The notes under the pieces were generated by a model. It was not told where the DNA came from, did not search any database, and was given only the letters and a program-made list of their open reading frames with translations. Below, one piece after another: positions 5,909 through 13,223 of a stretch of 44,620 nt of DNA. Location of the stretch: positions 1-44,620 of IMG/VR virus record IMGVR_UViG_3300027739_000016. One strand, 5' to 3'. Origin of the DNA: a virus. Each line of letters begins with the position of its first letter. The stretch's first letter is position 1. A program made the translations under genes and the position numbers.

Positions 5909-7044
5909 TGTGCGGTCACGTAGGTATCGCGGGGGATCTCGCACACAAGGACGAAGCGACGATGAAGCGTCTGCTGATGTTCGACTATTTCCGAGGACCT
6001 GATTCGACAGGGTTCGCGGGCATCAAGAAGGACGGGACTACGAAGATCTCCAAGGTGCCTTCACACCCGGTCGACCTCTTCGACATGAAAAGTTTCGGGA
6101 CTGCTTGCACCGGGTTTAACTCGACGGTGTTTCTCGGCCACAACCGCGCAGCAACCCGTGGCGTCATCAACACGTCTAACGCCCACCCTTACCAGTTTGG
6201 TGACATCATCGGCGCCCACAACGGGACGCTCGACATGTCGTCTTACCGGGCCCTCGAACAGGCGGTAGGCGAAGAGTATCCGACAGACAGCATGGCTATC
6301 TTCGCCGCGATCGACAAATTGGGGATCGAAGAAACGGCACCCCTTCTCCAAGGGGCCTGGTCTCTTGTCTGGTATGACGGGAAAGACAAGTCACTGAACT
6401 TCCTGCGGAACAAGGAGCGTCCGATGTGGTTCGGTTGGGGCGAAGGCTTCGACAGGCTCTACTGGGCTTCAGAGTGGCCGACGATCGACGCCTCGGTGAG
6501 GATGTCGCCTACCGACATCAAGATGTATACGGAGGACAAGACTGGTCATAAGTATTGGCCGACGGAACTCGACGCCTGGTATCAGTTCGATCTCGAGGAG
6601 CTTCGAAAGAAGAAAGAGGAGATGCCTGTCCCTATCGTCAAGACTCTGAAGGGAAAGGAGCCCAAGCCGGCGGTGACACATTCCTGTGGCGTTGACCCTT
6701 TTCAGCGCGCCACTGGGCAGACGGCTGGTTCGACGACGACTTCGACGACATCCCTTGGGGCCACACGAGCCACATCGGCTAACCCCCCCGGAAAGACGCA
6801 GAAGGAACCACTCACCATCGTCCTTGAGGGATCCCCCGAAAGCCCTCTTGCAGGATTCATCGACAAGGCGAAGTTCGACGTCTTGGCGAAGTATGGTTGT
6901 TCTTGGTGCGGGGCGACTGTCGAATACGGTGACGCGGGCGTGGCTATCTTCGAGAAGGACGAAGCAGTCCTTTGTTCTTCTTGCGTCGGCGGCGATGGTG
7001 AGTCTTCTCGTATCGTCTCGCCCCGTGTGGAGGTTCTTGTCTGA
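5908..7044 (+). CDS. Class II glutamine amidotransferase (Ntn hydrolase) with C-terminal zinc-finger-like tail (378 aa)
   Basis: Begins MCGHVGIAG, so Cys2 becomes the N-terminal nucleophile after Met removal. Also visible are GHNRAATRG (substrate Arg), GAHNGTLD (oxyanion Asn/Gly) and PTDSMA, all at class II (PurF/GlmS-type) positions. It would release ammonia from glutamine, or transfer a glutamyl group, for a partner ligase. After about residue 250 there is a Ser/Thr/Pro linker, then CSWC and CSSC pairs that could bind zinc. The start is fixed by the TGATG overlap with the class I enzyme. No synthetase domain is fused; the neighbouring amidoligases and ATP-grasp are likely partners. Confidence 0.92.
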   Translation: MCGHVGIAGDLAHKDEATMKRLLMFDYFRGPDSTGFAGIKKDGTTKISKVPSHPVDLFDMKSFGTACTGFNSTVFLGHNRAATRGVINTSNAHPYQFGDIIGAHNGTLDMSSYRALEQAVGEEYPTDSMAIFAAIDKLGIEETAPLLQGAWSLVWYDGKDKSLNFLRNKERPMWFGWGEGFDRLYWASEWPTIDASVRMSPTDIKMYTEDKTGHKYWPTELDAWYQFDLEELRKKKEEMPVPIVKTLKGKEPKPAVTHSCGVDPFQRATGQTAGSTTTSTTSLGATRATSANPPGKTQKEPLTIVLEGSPESPLAGFIDKAKFDVLAKYGCSWCGATVEYGDAGVAIFEKDEAVLCSSCVGGDGESSRIVSPRVEVLV

Positions 7045-8057
7045 TGCCTGTCACGAACAATCCCCCGCCAATCCCTTTCCCGGACTGGGAAGGACAACTG
7101 ACAACGCTGCTTTCGGAGGCAGACCTATCGCCCAACGGCACATGGAAGTCTGTGAAGATCCGTAGGAGCGACGAAAACCCTGAGAAAGACAAGGAGTATG
7201 ACATGTCTGTGAGCCCTATCCCGGCGATGGAAGGTTTCAAGTTCGGTTGCGACCCCGAGTTGTTCGTCAAGGACGACAAGGGTCGTTACGTCTCGGCGGA
7301 GGGTCTTTTGCCGGGGACGAAGGCCGCCCCCCACCCTGTCGAGTTCGGCGCCGTCCAGGTGGACGGGATGGCTGCGGAGTTTAACATCGAACCCGTCAGC
7401 ACCTTCAAGGAGTGGAACAGGAACATCGCCGCCGTCATGGGACAACTCGAGTCGATGCTCCCGAAGGGGCATACCCTCGACGCAGTCCCCGCCGTCCGTT
7501 TCGATCCCGAGGTCTTCGACGCCGCACCCGCGATTGCGAAGGAACTCGGTTGTTCGCCCGACTTTGACGCCTGGACGGGTGACGTTAATCCCCCGCCATC
7601 CTGCAACGACGAGTATCTCCGGACGGCTTCGGGCCACATCCACATCGGGTGGACTGATTCTGGTGATCTATCAGACCTCCAACATATCACCCACTGCCGC
7701 GATCTCGTCAAGCAGCTTGACTGGTATCTCGGGGGCTGGTCTGTCGCGATGGATCCCGACATGACTCGTCGCCGTCTCTACGGAAAGGCCGGTGCCTGCC
7801 GCTACAAGACCTATGGGGTTGAATACCGAGTCCTCTCGAACTTCTGGATAACGACCCGAGATCGCCGTTGCCTTGTTTGGAATCGGATGCAGCAGGCGAT
7901 CCACGACATGCGGTCGGCTTACCTGCCGGATCGGGCGTCCTCTCGTCACAGGGACGCACTCCTTCGCCTGATTAACGAAGGGGTTTCAAGCAAGGACTTC
8001 TCGACAAACTTCCGTTTCCCGGTTGCGACCCTCGACAGTTCCTACCGCCGGGTCTGA
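7044..8057 (+). CDS. phiEco32-type COOH-NH2 ligase (type 2 amidoligase, 337 aa)
   Basis: Glutamine-synthetase-fold amidoligase that uses ATP to join a carboxyl to an amine. Family features: GCDPELFV near residues 68-75, VQVDGMAAEFNIEP near 105-118 and SGHIHIGW near 197-204, supplying metal and ATP ligands. The start overlaps the upstream stop (TGATG); the in-frame ATG at 7203 would remove a non-conserved 53-residue extension and is a possible alternative. Phages of the phiEco32 kind carry this family beside ATP-grasp and amidotransferase genes, as here. The joined substrates are unknown. Confidence 0.9.
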   Translation: MPVTNNPPPIPFPDWEGQLTTLLSEADLSPNGTWKSVKIRRSDENPEKDKEYDMSVSPIPAMEGFKFGCDPELFVKDDKGRYVSAEGLLPGTKAAPHPVEFGAVQVDGMAAEFNIEPVSTFKEWNRNIAAVMGQLESMLPKGHTLDAVPAVRFDPEVFDAAPAIAKELGCSPDFDAWTGDVNPPPSCNDEYLRTASGHIHIGWTDSGDLSDLQHITHCRDLVKQLDWYLGGWSVAMDPDMTRRRLYGKAGACRYKTYGVEYRVLSNFWITTRDRRCLVWNRMQQAIHDMRSAYLPDRASSRHRDALLRLINEGVSSKDFSTNFRFPVATLDSSYRRV

Positions 8058-8077
8058 ACACTAACGACAGGTGAGTC

Positions 8078-8842
8078 ATGAATCACAAGAACTTTTACGA
8101 AACGACGGCGGAGGCGAATATGCGCCTTCGAGGGACTGTCGTCTGCTACGACGGCAAACCGTATCACGTCCACTTGGTGTCTGATCATAAGGGTGACGGA
8201 ATATTCCGCATCTACCTAGAAGAGACGGGCAAGGAATACGAAGAACGTGTCGCCAACGTCGTCACGAGCCCTCCTTGTCCTCTTTATACGATGAACAGCG
8301 ACTCCCCGGAGACAGGCAAGGCTCTGGACGTATGGATGGAGACGAATCCTGGGTTCGGCGTGATCCGGAAGATGATGAACTCACCGTTGTTCAACAAATT
8401 CCGGCCATTTCCGCTCGGGATGGTGAACTTTGACGGCCTTGTTTCTTATGCCGAGCGACACCCTTTGCGGAAGACAGAGCAGGGGTTGATTATGCAGGGG
8501 ATCGTCGACAACCCTGTGTCGGTCCTTAAGAGCAGCAGATCTCCCATGCGGCATGACCCTGGTTCGCAGTATTTCAGGGACACGATCATCGGGGCGTATC
8601 CGACGGCGAAGGAGTGTCTCAAGGAGTTACTAGACCCTCTCGTGATGAACGACGGGGTAGCGTTCCACCGTGAGTTCGCCTTTATCAGGGGCCCTTTGCG
8701 GTCAATCTATCTGGCATATCGGACGGAAGTAGTCGGGGTCTTGCCGCACAACGATTTCACCGTCTGCCAACTGGGGCCAGACCACGGGCATTTGCAAGAG
8801 GTCGTCAAAGAGTTGCGACTCTTTTCCGCAGTATACAAGTAG
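8078..8842 (+). CDS. Unknown protein between the two amidoligases (254 aa)
   Basis: ATG at 8078 follows CAGGTGAG. A beta-rich N-terminal part (RGTVVCYDGKPYHVHLV) is followed by a longer domain containing CPLYTMNSDSPETGK and a C-terminal LPHNDFTVCQLGPDHGH. I know no catalytic motif in it. Its fixed place between two amidoligase genes suggests a dedicated partner of the pathway. Confidence 0.83.
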   Translation: MNHKNFYETTAEANMRLRGTVVCYDGKPYHVHLVSDHKGDGIFRIYLEETGKEYEERVANVVTSPPCPLYTMNSDSPETGKALDVWMETNPGFGVIRKMMNSPLFNKFRPFPLGMVNFDGLVSYAERHPLRKTEQGLIMQGIVDNPVSVLKSSRSPMRHDPGSQYFRDTIIGAYPTAKECLKELLDPLVMNDGVAFHREFAFIRGPLRSIYLAYRTEVVGVLPHNDFTVCQLGPDHGHLQEVVKELRLFSAVYK

Positions 8843-8863
8843 TAGGACAAGACAGGAGTCAAT

Positions 8864-9928
8864 ATGTCTGAAGTCTTTATCAAGAAACCGGCAACCCCGG
8901 CTCTCGGTTTCAACATCATGTCTGTCCTCCGTAAGAAGGCTACGAAGGGACGCGTGGGTCTAGAGATCGAGGTCGAAGGCAACAAGTTTCCGAAGTCCAA
9001 CGAATACATCGCCCCTTACTGGGAATACCACAAGGACGGCTCTCTTCGTGGGCAGGATAACGCAGAATACGTTCTCCGTCGTCCCATCGAATTCTCCGAA
9101 GTCCCTGACGCGGTGAACTTCCTTTGGGGGCAGCTCGGCGCATACGGCTCCGTCCTGTCGGACAGTAACAGAACTTCCGTCCACGTCCACCTTAACTGCC
9201 AGACGTTCCACTTCAACCGTCTCGCAGCTTTTTCGGCCCTCTACTTCTGCTTCGAGGAGGTTCTCACCGGATTCTGCGGAGACCACCGGGTGGGAAATCT
9301 CTTCTGTCTCCGGGCAAAGGACGCTCCGGCTATCGTGTCTTCGATCAAGAAATTCATCAAGACCGAGGGGCGATTCGAACTCCGTGACGGCCTCCATTAC
9401 GCCGGGTTTAACTGCAACGCCCTCGTCAAGTTCGGTTCGATCGAGATCAGGACTCTTCGAGGGGTATTGAAGCCGGAAGAGGTGATTCAGTGGGTCGCGA
9501 TCCTGCAGCGTCTGTACGATCTATCGGAAACTTACGCAGACCCTCGAGATCTGTGTGATGGTTTCTCCGGGGCAGGCCCGATGGCCTTTTTCGAGAAAGT
9601 CTTCGGCGAACTGACGCCTTTGATCCGCGCCGGTTGCGGTATGTCTGAGTCGGAAATCACTGAGGCTTTGTACGAGGGGATCCGTTTCGCCCAGGACATC
9701 TGCTACTGTCGAGACTGGGCCGCATTCAAGGCCGTCGAACTCAAGCCAGATCCCTTCGGGCGTGACGCGAGATCTATCATGAAACAGCTTCTGCAACAGG
9801 CAGGCCAGCCAGACGCCCCTACCACCGGAATCGGGAGCATCCTGTTGCCGTCTATGCATGGCTCTCTCCCGAGTAACCTTTTCAGCGAAGAACCTGAAGA
9901 AGAGGAATGGTTCGAAGAGCCTGAATAA
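8864..9928 (+). CDS. Amidoligase family enzyme (Amidoligase_2 type, 354 aa)
   Basis: Second glutamine-synthetase-like ligase. GLEIEVEG at residues 32-39 gives the metal-binding Glu residues, KDGSLRGQDNAEYVL near 57-71 is the typical W/DGSL...E block, and SVHVHLNC near 106-113 supplies the His ligands. The C-terminus is very acidic (EEPEEEEWFEEPE). ATG at 8864 follows CAGGAG. Having two different amidoligases in one cluster suggests two successive amide or isopeptide bonds. Substrates unknown. Confidence 0.88.
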   Translation: MSEVFIKKPATPALGFNIMSVLRKKATKGRVGLEIEVEGNKFPKSNEYIAPYWEYHKDGSLRGQDNAEYVLRRPIEFSEVPDAVNFLWGQLGAYGSVLSDSNRTSVHVHLNCQTFHFNRLAAFSALYFCFEEVLTGFCGDHRVGNLFCLRAKDAPAIVSSIKKFIKTEGRFELRDGLHYAGFNCNALVKFGSIEIRTLRGVLKPEEVIQWVAILQRLYDLSETYADPRDLCDGFSGAGPMAFFEKVFGELTPLIRAGCGMSESEITEALYEGIRFAQDICYCRDWAAFKAVELKPDPFGRDARSIMKQLLQQAGQPDAPTTGIGSILLPSMHGSLPSNLFSEEPEEEEWFEEPE

Positions 9929-9963
9929 GATGCAGACACCGAAGAAGAAGAAGGGTCCTTCTA

Positions 9964-10758
9964 ATGGCTTACAAAGTGATTCCGTACAAGCAAGGCTCTC
10001 AATCAGCCAAGGCACTGGCGACGGCCCTTGGGGGTCGTGTTCTTCGCCTTATCGGCTCGGGTTACAAGGGAAAGGCGGGTGACCGCGTCATCAACTGGGG
10101 GAGCACAGACACGACGCAGGGGCACGTCTACCCCGCACGGCTCTACAACGTCCCTGTCTTGATAAGGAACGCAAGCAACAAGCTGCTGTTCTTCGAGACC
10201 GTGAAACAAGTCGCACCGACTGCAATCCCCGATTTTTGGACGAAGAAAGAAGACATCCCCGATGAAGCGTTTCCTGTCGTATGCCGAACCATCCTTTCTG
10301 GTCACTCTGGTGCCGGCATCGTCGTGGCTGGTAATCGTGACGGGCTCGTTGATGCTCCTCTTTACGTAAAATACATTAAGAAGAAGGACGAATACCGTGT
10401 GCATCTTGGAAAAGAAGACGACGCTTTCGGAATCATCTCCGTCCAGCGAAAAGCCCGTCGCCCGGGTCACGAGAACCCCAATTGGCAAGTACGGAATCAT
10501 GCTAACGGATTTATCTATGTCCGAGGTTCTGTCAATCCTCCGTCATGTGTCTTTGACGTATCGAAGGCAGCATTCGCGGCGACGGGCCTCGACTTTGGTG
10601 CCGTCGATGTGATCTACAACGAACACGAGGGTCGGGCCTATGCCTTGGAGATCAACACTGCGCCGGGTCTTGAGGGGCAGACTGTATCGGACTACGCCCG
10701 CTTCTTTGACCCCGGTGTCTCCGCCACAACCCCTCCACAGGTGGCGGAAGTTGTTTGA
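9964..10758 (+). CDS. ATP-grasp ligase (264 aa)
   Basis: Carboxylate-amine ligase fold. The C-terminal part carries VDVIYNEHEGRAYALEINTAP with Asp215, Glu229 and Asn231 as the usual Mg-ATP ligands, and SGHSGAGIVV near 113-122 resembles the flexible ATP loop. The length is short but normal for phage members of the family. ATG at 9964 follows AAGGGTCC, 35 bases after the amidoligase stop. It completes a set of three ATP-dependent amide-forming enzymes. Codon use is relaxed over about 10260-10610, where two +1 ORFs overlap it. Confidence 0.88.
   Translation: MAYKVIPYKQGSQSAKALATALGGRVLRLIGSGYKGKAGDRVINWGSTDTTQGHVYPARLYNVPVLIRNASNKLLFFETVKQVAPTAIPDFWTKKEDIPDEAFPVVCRTILSGHSGAGIVVAGNRDGLVDAPLYVKYIKKKDEYRVHLGKEDDAFGIISVQRKARRPGHENPNWQVRNHANGFIYVRGSVNPPSCVFDVSKAAFAATGLDFGAVDVIYNEHEGRAYALEINTAPGLEGQTVSDYARFFDPGVSATTPPQVAEVV
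10262..10369 (+). CDS. Candidate nested +1 ORF: 35-aa hydrophobic peptide inside the ATP-grasp gene
   Basis: Starts MKRFLSYAEPS and continues with an almost uninterrupted hydrophobic stretch (residues 12-35) ending LMLLFT. Over this span the ATP-grasp frame uses many T-ending codons, unlike its flanks. No strong Shine-Dalgarno precedes it. It could be a small membrane peptide or a chance result of relaxed codon use. Confidence 0.4.
   Translation: MKRFLSYAEPSFLVTLVPASSWLVIVTGSLMLLFT
10397..10612 (+). CDS. Candidate nested +1 ORF inside the ATP-grasp gene (71 aa)
   Basis: GTG at 10397 with AAGGAC upstream. It reads MCILEKKTTL and later MLTDLSMSEVLSILRHVSL, a composition closer to a real helical protein than to the Ser/Arg-rich shadow frames elsewhere. 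The ATP-grasp codons here include many GGA, CGA, AAA and GTA. Weaker case than the nested ORFs in the nuclease and reductase genes. Confidence 0.35.
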   Translation: MCILEKKTTLSESSPSSEKPVARVTRTPIGKYGIMLTDLSMSEVLSILRHVSLTYRRQHSRRRASTLVPSM

Positions 10759-10819
10759 CGACCAAGGGGTCGAGACCGGCAGCTACTGTACCCGCTGCTA
10801 CGTCCAGAAACCTTCTTAG
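10751..10819 (+). CDS. Possible tiny Cys-pair peptide (22 aa, TTG start)
   Basis: TTG at 10751 has AGGTGG six bases upstream and overlaps the end of the ATP-grasp gene. It reads MFDDQGVETGSYCTRCYVQK with a CxxC pair. A GTG at 10715 would lengthen it by 12 residues. It fills what would otherwise be a gap before gene 10856. Too short to classify. Confidence 0.3.
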   Translation: MFDDQGVETGSYCTRCYVQKPS

Positions 10820-10838
10820 CCTCTGCTGTCGACTCGTC

Positions 10839-10867
10839 TTGACACAGGAGGTTTTATGTGGTACAAT
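10839..10867 (+). promoter_or_regulatory. Sigma-70 promoter-like sequence
   Basis: TTGACA at 10839-10844 and TACAAT at 10862-10867 are separated by exactly 17 bases. The same stretch holds the ribosome site (AGGAGG) and start codon of gene 10856, so it would drive the genes from 10952 on, up to the terminator at 11150-11181. Confidence 0.45.
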
Positions 10868-10939
10868 GAGAACGTGTTGAACACCGTCGTGTTCTTCGCA
10901 ATCGTCCTGTTCTGCCGATTCCGTCGGCGGGGCCAATAA
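10856..10939 (+). CDS. Tiny membrane protein (27 aa)
   Basis: ATG at 10856 is preceded by a perfect AGGAGG four bases upstream. It reads MWYNENVLNTVV and then a hydrophobic run (FFAIVLFC) closed by RFRRRGQ. One short membrane span with a basic cytoplasmic tail is likely. The strong ribosome site makes it credible despite the size. Role unknown. Confidence 0.6.
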   Translation: MWYNENVLNTVVFFAIVLFCRFRRRGQ

Positions 10940-10951
10940 AGAGAAAAGAAA

Positions 10952-11167
10952 ATGCGCTGCCATATCTGTGACGCCAACCTTTCGAAGCCGGACTATAACG
11001 CCGAGATACAGGGCTACGAGCCTTGTGACGCCTGTCTGGCGGTGATCCAAGACACCCTCGACGGGTATCTAGACCAGGCCTATGCCCCGGAAGACGCCTT
11101 CGGGGGGTCTGAAATCCCCCAATTCCTCCCGATTCCCGACACCTTGTCGGACGAAGACCTGTGGTGA
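10952..11167 (+). CDS. Small zinc-ribbon-like protein (71 aa)
   Basis: Four cysteines in two pairs (CHIC at residues 3-6, CDAC at 25-28) suggest a zinc knuckle. The rest is acidic, ending DTLSDEDLW. Last gene of the early/amidoligase block: its stop codon lies inside the terminator at 11150-11181. Function unknown; short zinc proteins of phages often bind nucleic acids or host proteins. Confidence 0.8.
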   Translation: MRCHICDANLSKPDYNAEIQGYEPCDACLAVIQDTLDGYLDQAYAPEDAFGGSEIPQFLPIPDTLSDEDLW

Positions 11168-11181
11168 TTTCGTCTTTTTTT
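11150..11181 (+). terminator. Rho-independent terminator closing the early block
   Basis: GACGAA (11150-11155) pairs with TTCGTC (11169-11174), followed by seven T. The stem overlaps the last codons and stop of gene 10952. It separates early transcription from the promoter 20 bases downstream. Confidence 0.7.
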
Positions 11182-11201
11182 CGGTCTATGTACGATTTTA
11201 C

Positions 11202-11230
11202 TTGACAAGACCCGAAAACCTTGGTATAAT
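11202..11230 (+). promoter_or_regulatory. Consensus sigma-70 promoter for the replication block
   Basis: TTGACA, a 17-base spacer, TATAAT: a perfect match. The upstream CGATTTTAC also precedes the -35 of the promoter at 44130. It drives the primase-helicase gene and probably the block beyond it; expected start near 11237. Confidence 0.93.
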
Positions 11231-11239
11231 ATACTATAG

Positions 11240-11270
11240 GGTAGCGAGGGGTTAAATACCCCCTCCTACC
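11240..11270 (+). other. 5'-end hairpin of the replication mRNA
   Basis: GGTAG and GAGGGG pair with CCCCTC and CTACC around one bulged C and an 8-base loop. It would form within the first few bases of the transcript. 5'-terminal stems often protect mRNA from decay; no T-tract follows, so it is not a terminator. Confidence 0.6.
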
Positions 11271-11311
11271 TTAGAGTGTCCGTCATAGGGACCCTGATAA
11301 GGCCCCTCAAT

Positions 11312-11327
11312 CCTATCGGAGAATAGG
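11312..11327 (+). promoter_or_regulatory. Ribosome site held in a hairpin loop
   Basis: CCTAT (11312-11316) pairs with ATAGG (11323-11327), placing the GGAG at 11318-11321 in the loop and the ATG directly after the stem. This may tune translation of the primase-helicase. Confidence 0.5.
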
Positions 11328-13001
11328 ATGTATAACAAAAGCAGAGGCGGGTCTACATCGACCTTCGTCTCACACGGCTCTTGTGACAAATGTGGTTCAT
11401 CCGACGGCGTAGGCCTGTATTCGGACGGTCACGGAGTCTGTTTCGTCTGCAACCACTACACCCCCCCATCAACAACGAGAGAGGCACAACAAGTGTCCGA
11501 TCTATCATCAAAAGAATGCACACCAGTCACCGACGTATTTAGGGCCATCCCTCGACGGGGGCTGACTGAAGACGCCATCAAGAAGTTCCAGATCGACGTC
11601 TGTGTCGACAAGACGCTTGATGTCGCCCACAGGTATCCTTATTACAAGAACGGGCATCACGTCGCCAACAAGGTCCGTAGGCGCCAAGAGAAGGCCTTTT
11701 ACTGGGAAGGAGAAAAAGATGTCGATCTGTTTGGACAAAACCTATTCCCTGCCGGATCCGCTAAGGCTGTCACAGTCGTGGAAGGTGAGCTCGATGCTCC
11801 CTCCGCCTGGCTCCTTCTGGGCAGTCGTTATCCTGTTGTTTCTGTCTGCTCTGCTGGTTCTGCGGTAAACGACTGCAAGCGGAACTACGAATACCTGAAC
11901 TCGTTTGAAGAGATCGTCTTGTGTTTCGACAAGGACGAACCCAAGCTACGTCCTGATGGTACCGCGTTCTTCCCGGGCCAGGAAGCCGCAAAGAAGGTCG
12001 CCGAGATGTTTGCCCCCGGGAAGTGTCGGATCATGACGCTGTCTCACGGCAAGGACCCTAACGACTACCGACAGCATGGCGTCGATCCCAAGGTCTTTGT
12101 CTCCGAATGGTGGAAGGCGCCTAAGTTCACGCCGGACGGTCTCGTATTCGGCACCGAGATGTGGGACAAGATCCAGAATCGTCCGAAGCACTTCCAGACC
12201 TCCTATCCCTTCGCGGGTCTAAACCGTATGACCTACGGTATCCGTCTTTCAGAGCTTTGTGTAATCAACGCCCCTACCGGTGTCGGTAAGACGAGTATCT
12301 TGAAAGAGATCGAATACCAGCTTCTTACGGATCCAGAGGTCCGAGAGACGGGGTACGGAGTCGGTTTCCTCCACCTAGAAGAGCTTGACACCGACCTCGC
12401 AATCGGGCTGATGTCTATCCACGCAAACAAGCGGTTCAACCTCCCCGACACAGAGACGTCGGAAGAAGAAATGAGGAAGGCTTATGACGAAATCGTCAAC
12501 ACCCCCCGGGTTGTCATTTATGACCACTTCGGATCGAATGAAATCGAGGCTATTCTTGCAAAAGTCCGGCACATGGCCGCCCTTGGATGCAAATATATCG
12601 TCCTCGATCACCTCTCGATCGTCGTGTCCGACCAGGCAGGCGATGAACGAAAGCAGCTTGATGAAATCACGACGAAGCTAAAGACGTTCTGCATGGAGGC
12701 GAATGTCGCCTTGATCTGCGTCATCCATCAGAACCGAAACGGGCAGATTCGTGGCACGGCTGGTGTCGAACAACTCGCGAACATCATCATCCGACTCGAA
12801 CGCGATCTGACGTCGAAGGATCCTTGGCGTCGTAACATAACCAAGGTCTGGGTCGAGAAGAATCGATTCTGTGGTCGGACGGGTCCGGCCTCTTGGCTGT
12901 TCTTCGACGACATCACGGGCCGGATGGTTGAACTTGAAGAATCCGCTGTCGCGAAGTATGAAGAAGGAATCTCTCTCAATGACTCTGACATCCCTTTTTA
13001 A
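11328..13001 (+). CDS. T7 gp4-like DNA primase-helicase (557 aa)
   Basis: Bifunctional replication enzyme. An N-terminal zinc motif (CDKCGSSDGVGLYSDGHG...CFVC, about residues 19-43) recognises primase sites. A TOPRIM-like VVEGELDAPSAW lies near residues 148-160. The RecA-type helicase has Walker A PTGVGKTS near 318-325 and a DHLSIV Walker B-like block near 428. The C-terminus DSDIPF is an acidic, Phe-ended tail like those that contact polymerase. The start has a hairpin-embedded GGAG. Between 11719 and 11868 the gene overlaps a +1 membrane ORF and its codon use loosens. Confidence 0.93.
   Translation: MYNKSRGGSTSTFVSHGSCDKCGSSDGVGLYSDGHGVCFVCNHYTPPSTTREAQQVSDLSSKECTPVTDVFRAIPRRGLTEDAIKKFQIDVCVDKTLDVAHRYPYYKNGHHVANKVRRRQEKAFYWEGEKDVDLFGQNLFPAGSAKAVTVVEGELDAPSAWLLLGSRYPVVSVCSAGSAVNDCKRNYEYLNSFEEIVLCFDKDEPKLRPDGTAFFPGQEAAKKVAEMFAPGKCRIMTLSHGKDPNDYRQHGVDPKVFVSEWWKAPKFTPDGLVFGTEMWDKIQNRPKHFQTSYPFAGLNRMTYGIRLSELCVINAPTGVGKTSILKEIEYQLLTDPEVRETGYGVGFLHLEELDTDLAIGLMSIHANKRFNLPDTETSEEEMRKAYDEIVNTPRVVIYDHFGSNEIEAILAKVRHMAALGCKYIVLDHLSIVVSDQAGDERKQLDEITTKLKTFCMEANVALICVIHQNRNGQIRGTAGVEQLANIIIRLERDLTSKDPWRRNITKVWVEKNRFCGRTGPASWLFFDDITGRMVELEESAVAKYEEGISLNDSDIPF
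11719..11868 (+). CDS. Nested +1 ORF: 49-aa membrane protein inside the primase gene
   Basis: ATG at 11719 has AAGGAG seven bases upstream. A polar N-terminal half (MSICLDKTYSLPDPLRLSQS) is followed by a clean hydrophobic span (FWAVVILLFLSALLVL) and a final Arg. The primase frame over the span switches to T-ending codons (CGT TAT CCT GTT GTT TCT) and returns to C/G-ending ones right after the nested stop. Holin- or toxin-like size and shape, but function unknown. Confidence 0.55.
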   Translation: MSICLDKTYSLPDPLRLSQSWKVSSMLPPPGSFWAVVILLFLSALLVLR

Positions 13002-13013
13002 AAAGGAAAGGCT

Positions 13014-13223
13014 GTGAGCCTCCCTCAGGTTGGTGACGTCAAGTACTCCGACAGCGGGACGAGAATGGTCTACGGCCCCGATCCCTGGGCCTGGAACGTG
13101 ACTTTTCTCTGTTGGTTCTCACTCGACGAGTATCTGAAGGAACAAGGAAAGGCTCCCGACTATGTATCTGACGCCGACCTCGAATCACTGGGCCTGCGAC
13201 ATCGAGGCCGACGGTCTCCGTGA
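13014..13223 (+). CDS. Small protein overlapping the polymerase start (69 aa)
   Basis: GTG at 13014 after AAAGGAAAGG, 12 bases past the helicase stop. It is soluble and aromatic-rich (DPWAWNVTFLCWFSLDEYL). Its last 20 codons overlap the polymerase gene in another frame, so those residues are constrained. Probably translationally coupled to the polymerase. No family known. Confidence 0.6.
   Translation: MSLPQVGDVKYSDSGTRMVYGPDPWAWNVTFLCWFSLDEYLKEQGKAPDYVSDADLESLGLRHRGRRSP

Noticed and set aside
9930-10082. 50-aa ORF between the amidoligase and ATP-grasp genes
   Set aside because: Low-complexity Lys start, no proper ribosome site, mostly overlapping the ATP-grasp start without a codon-bias signal.
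12484-12681. +1 ORF in the helicase domain with GAGGAAGG before it
   Set aside because: Ser/Thr-rich composition and only a slight codon shift; not separable from a chance frame.
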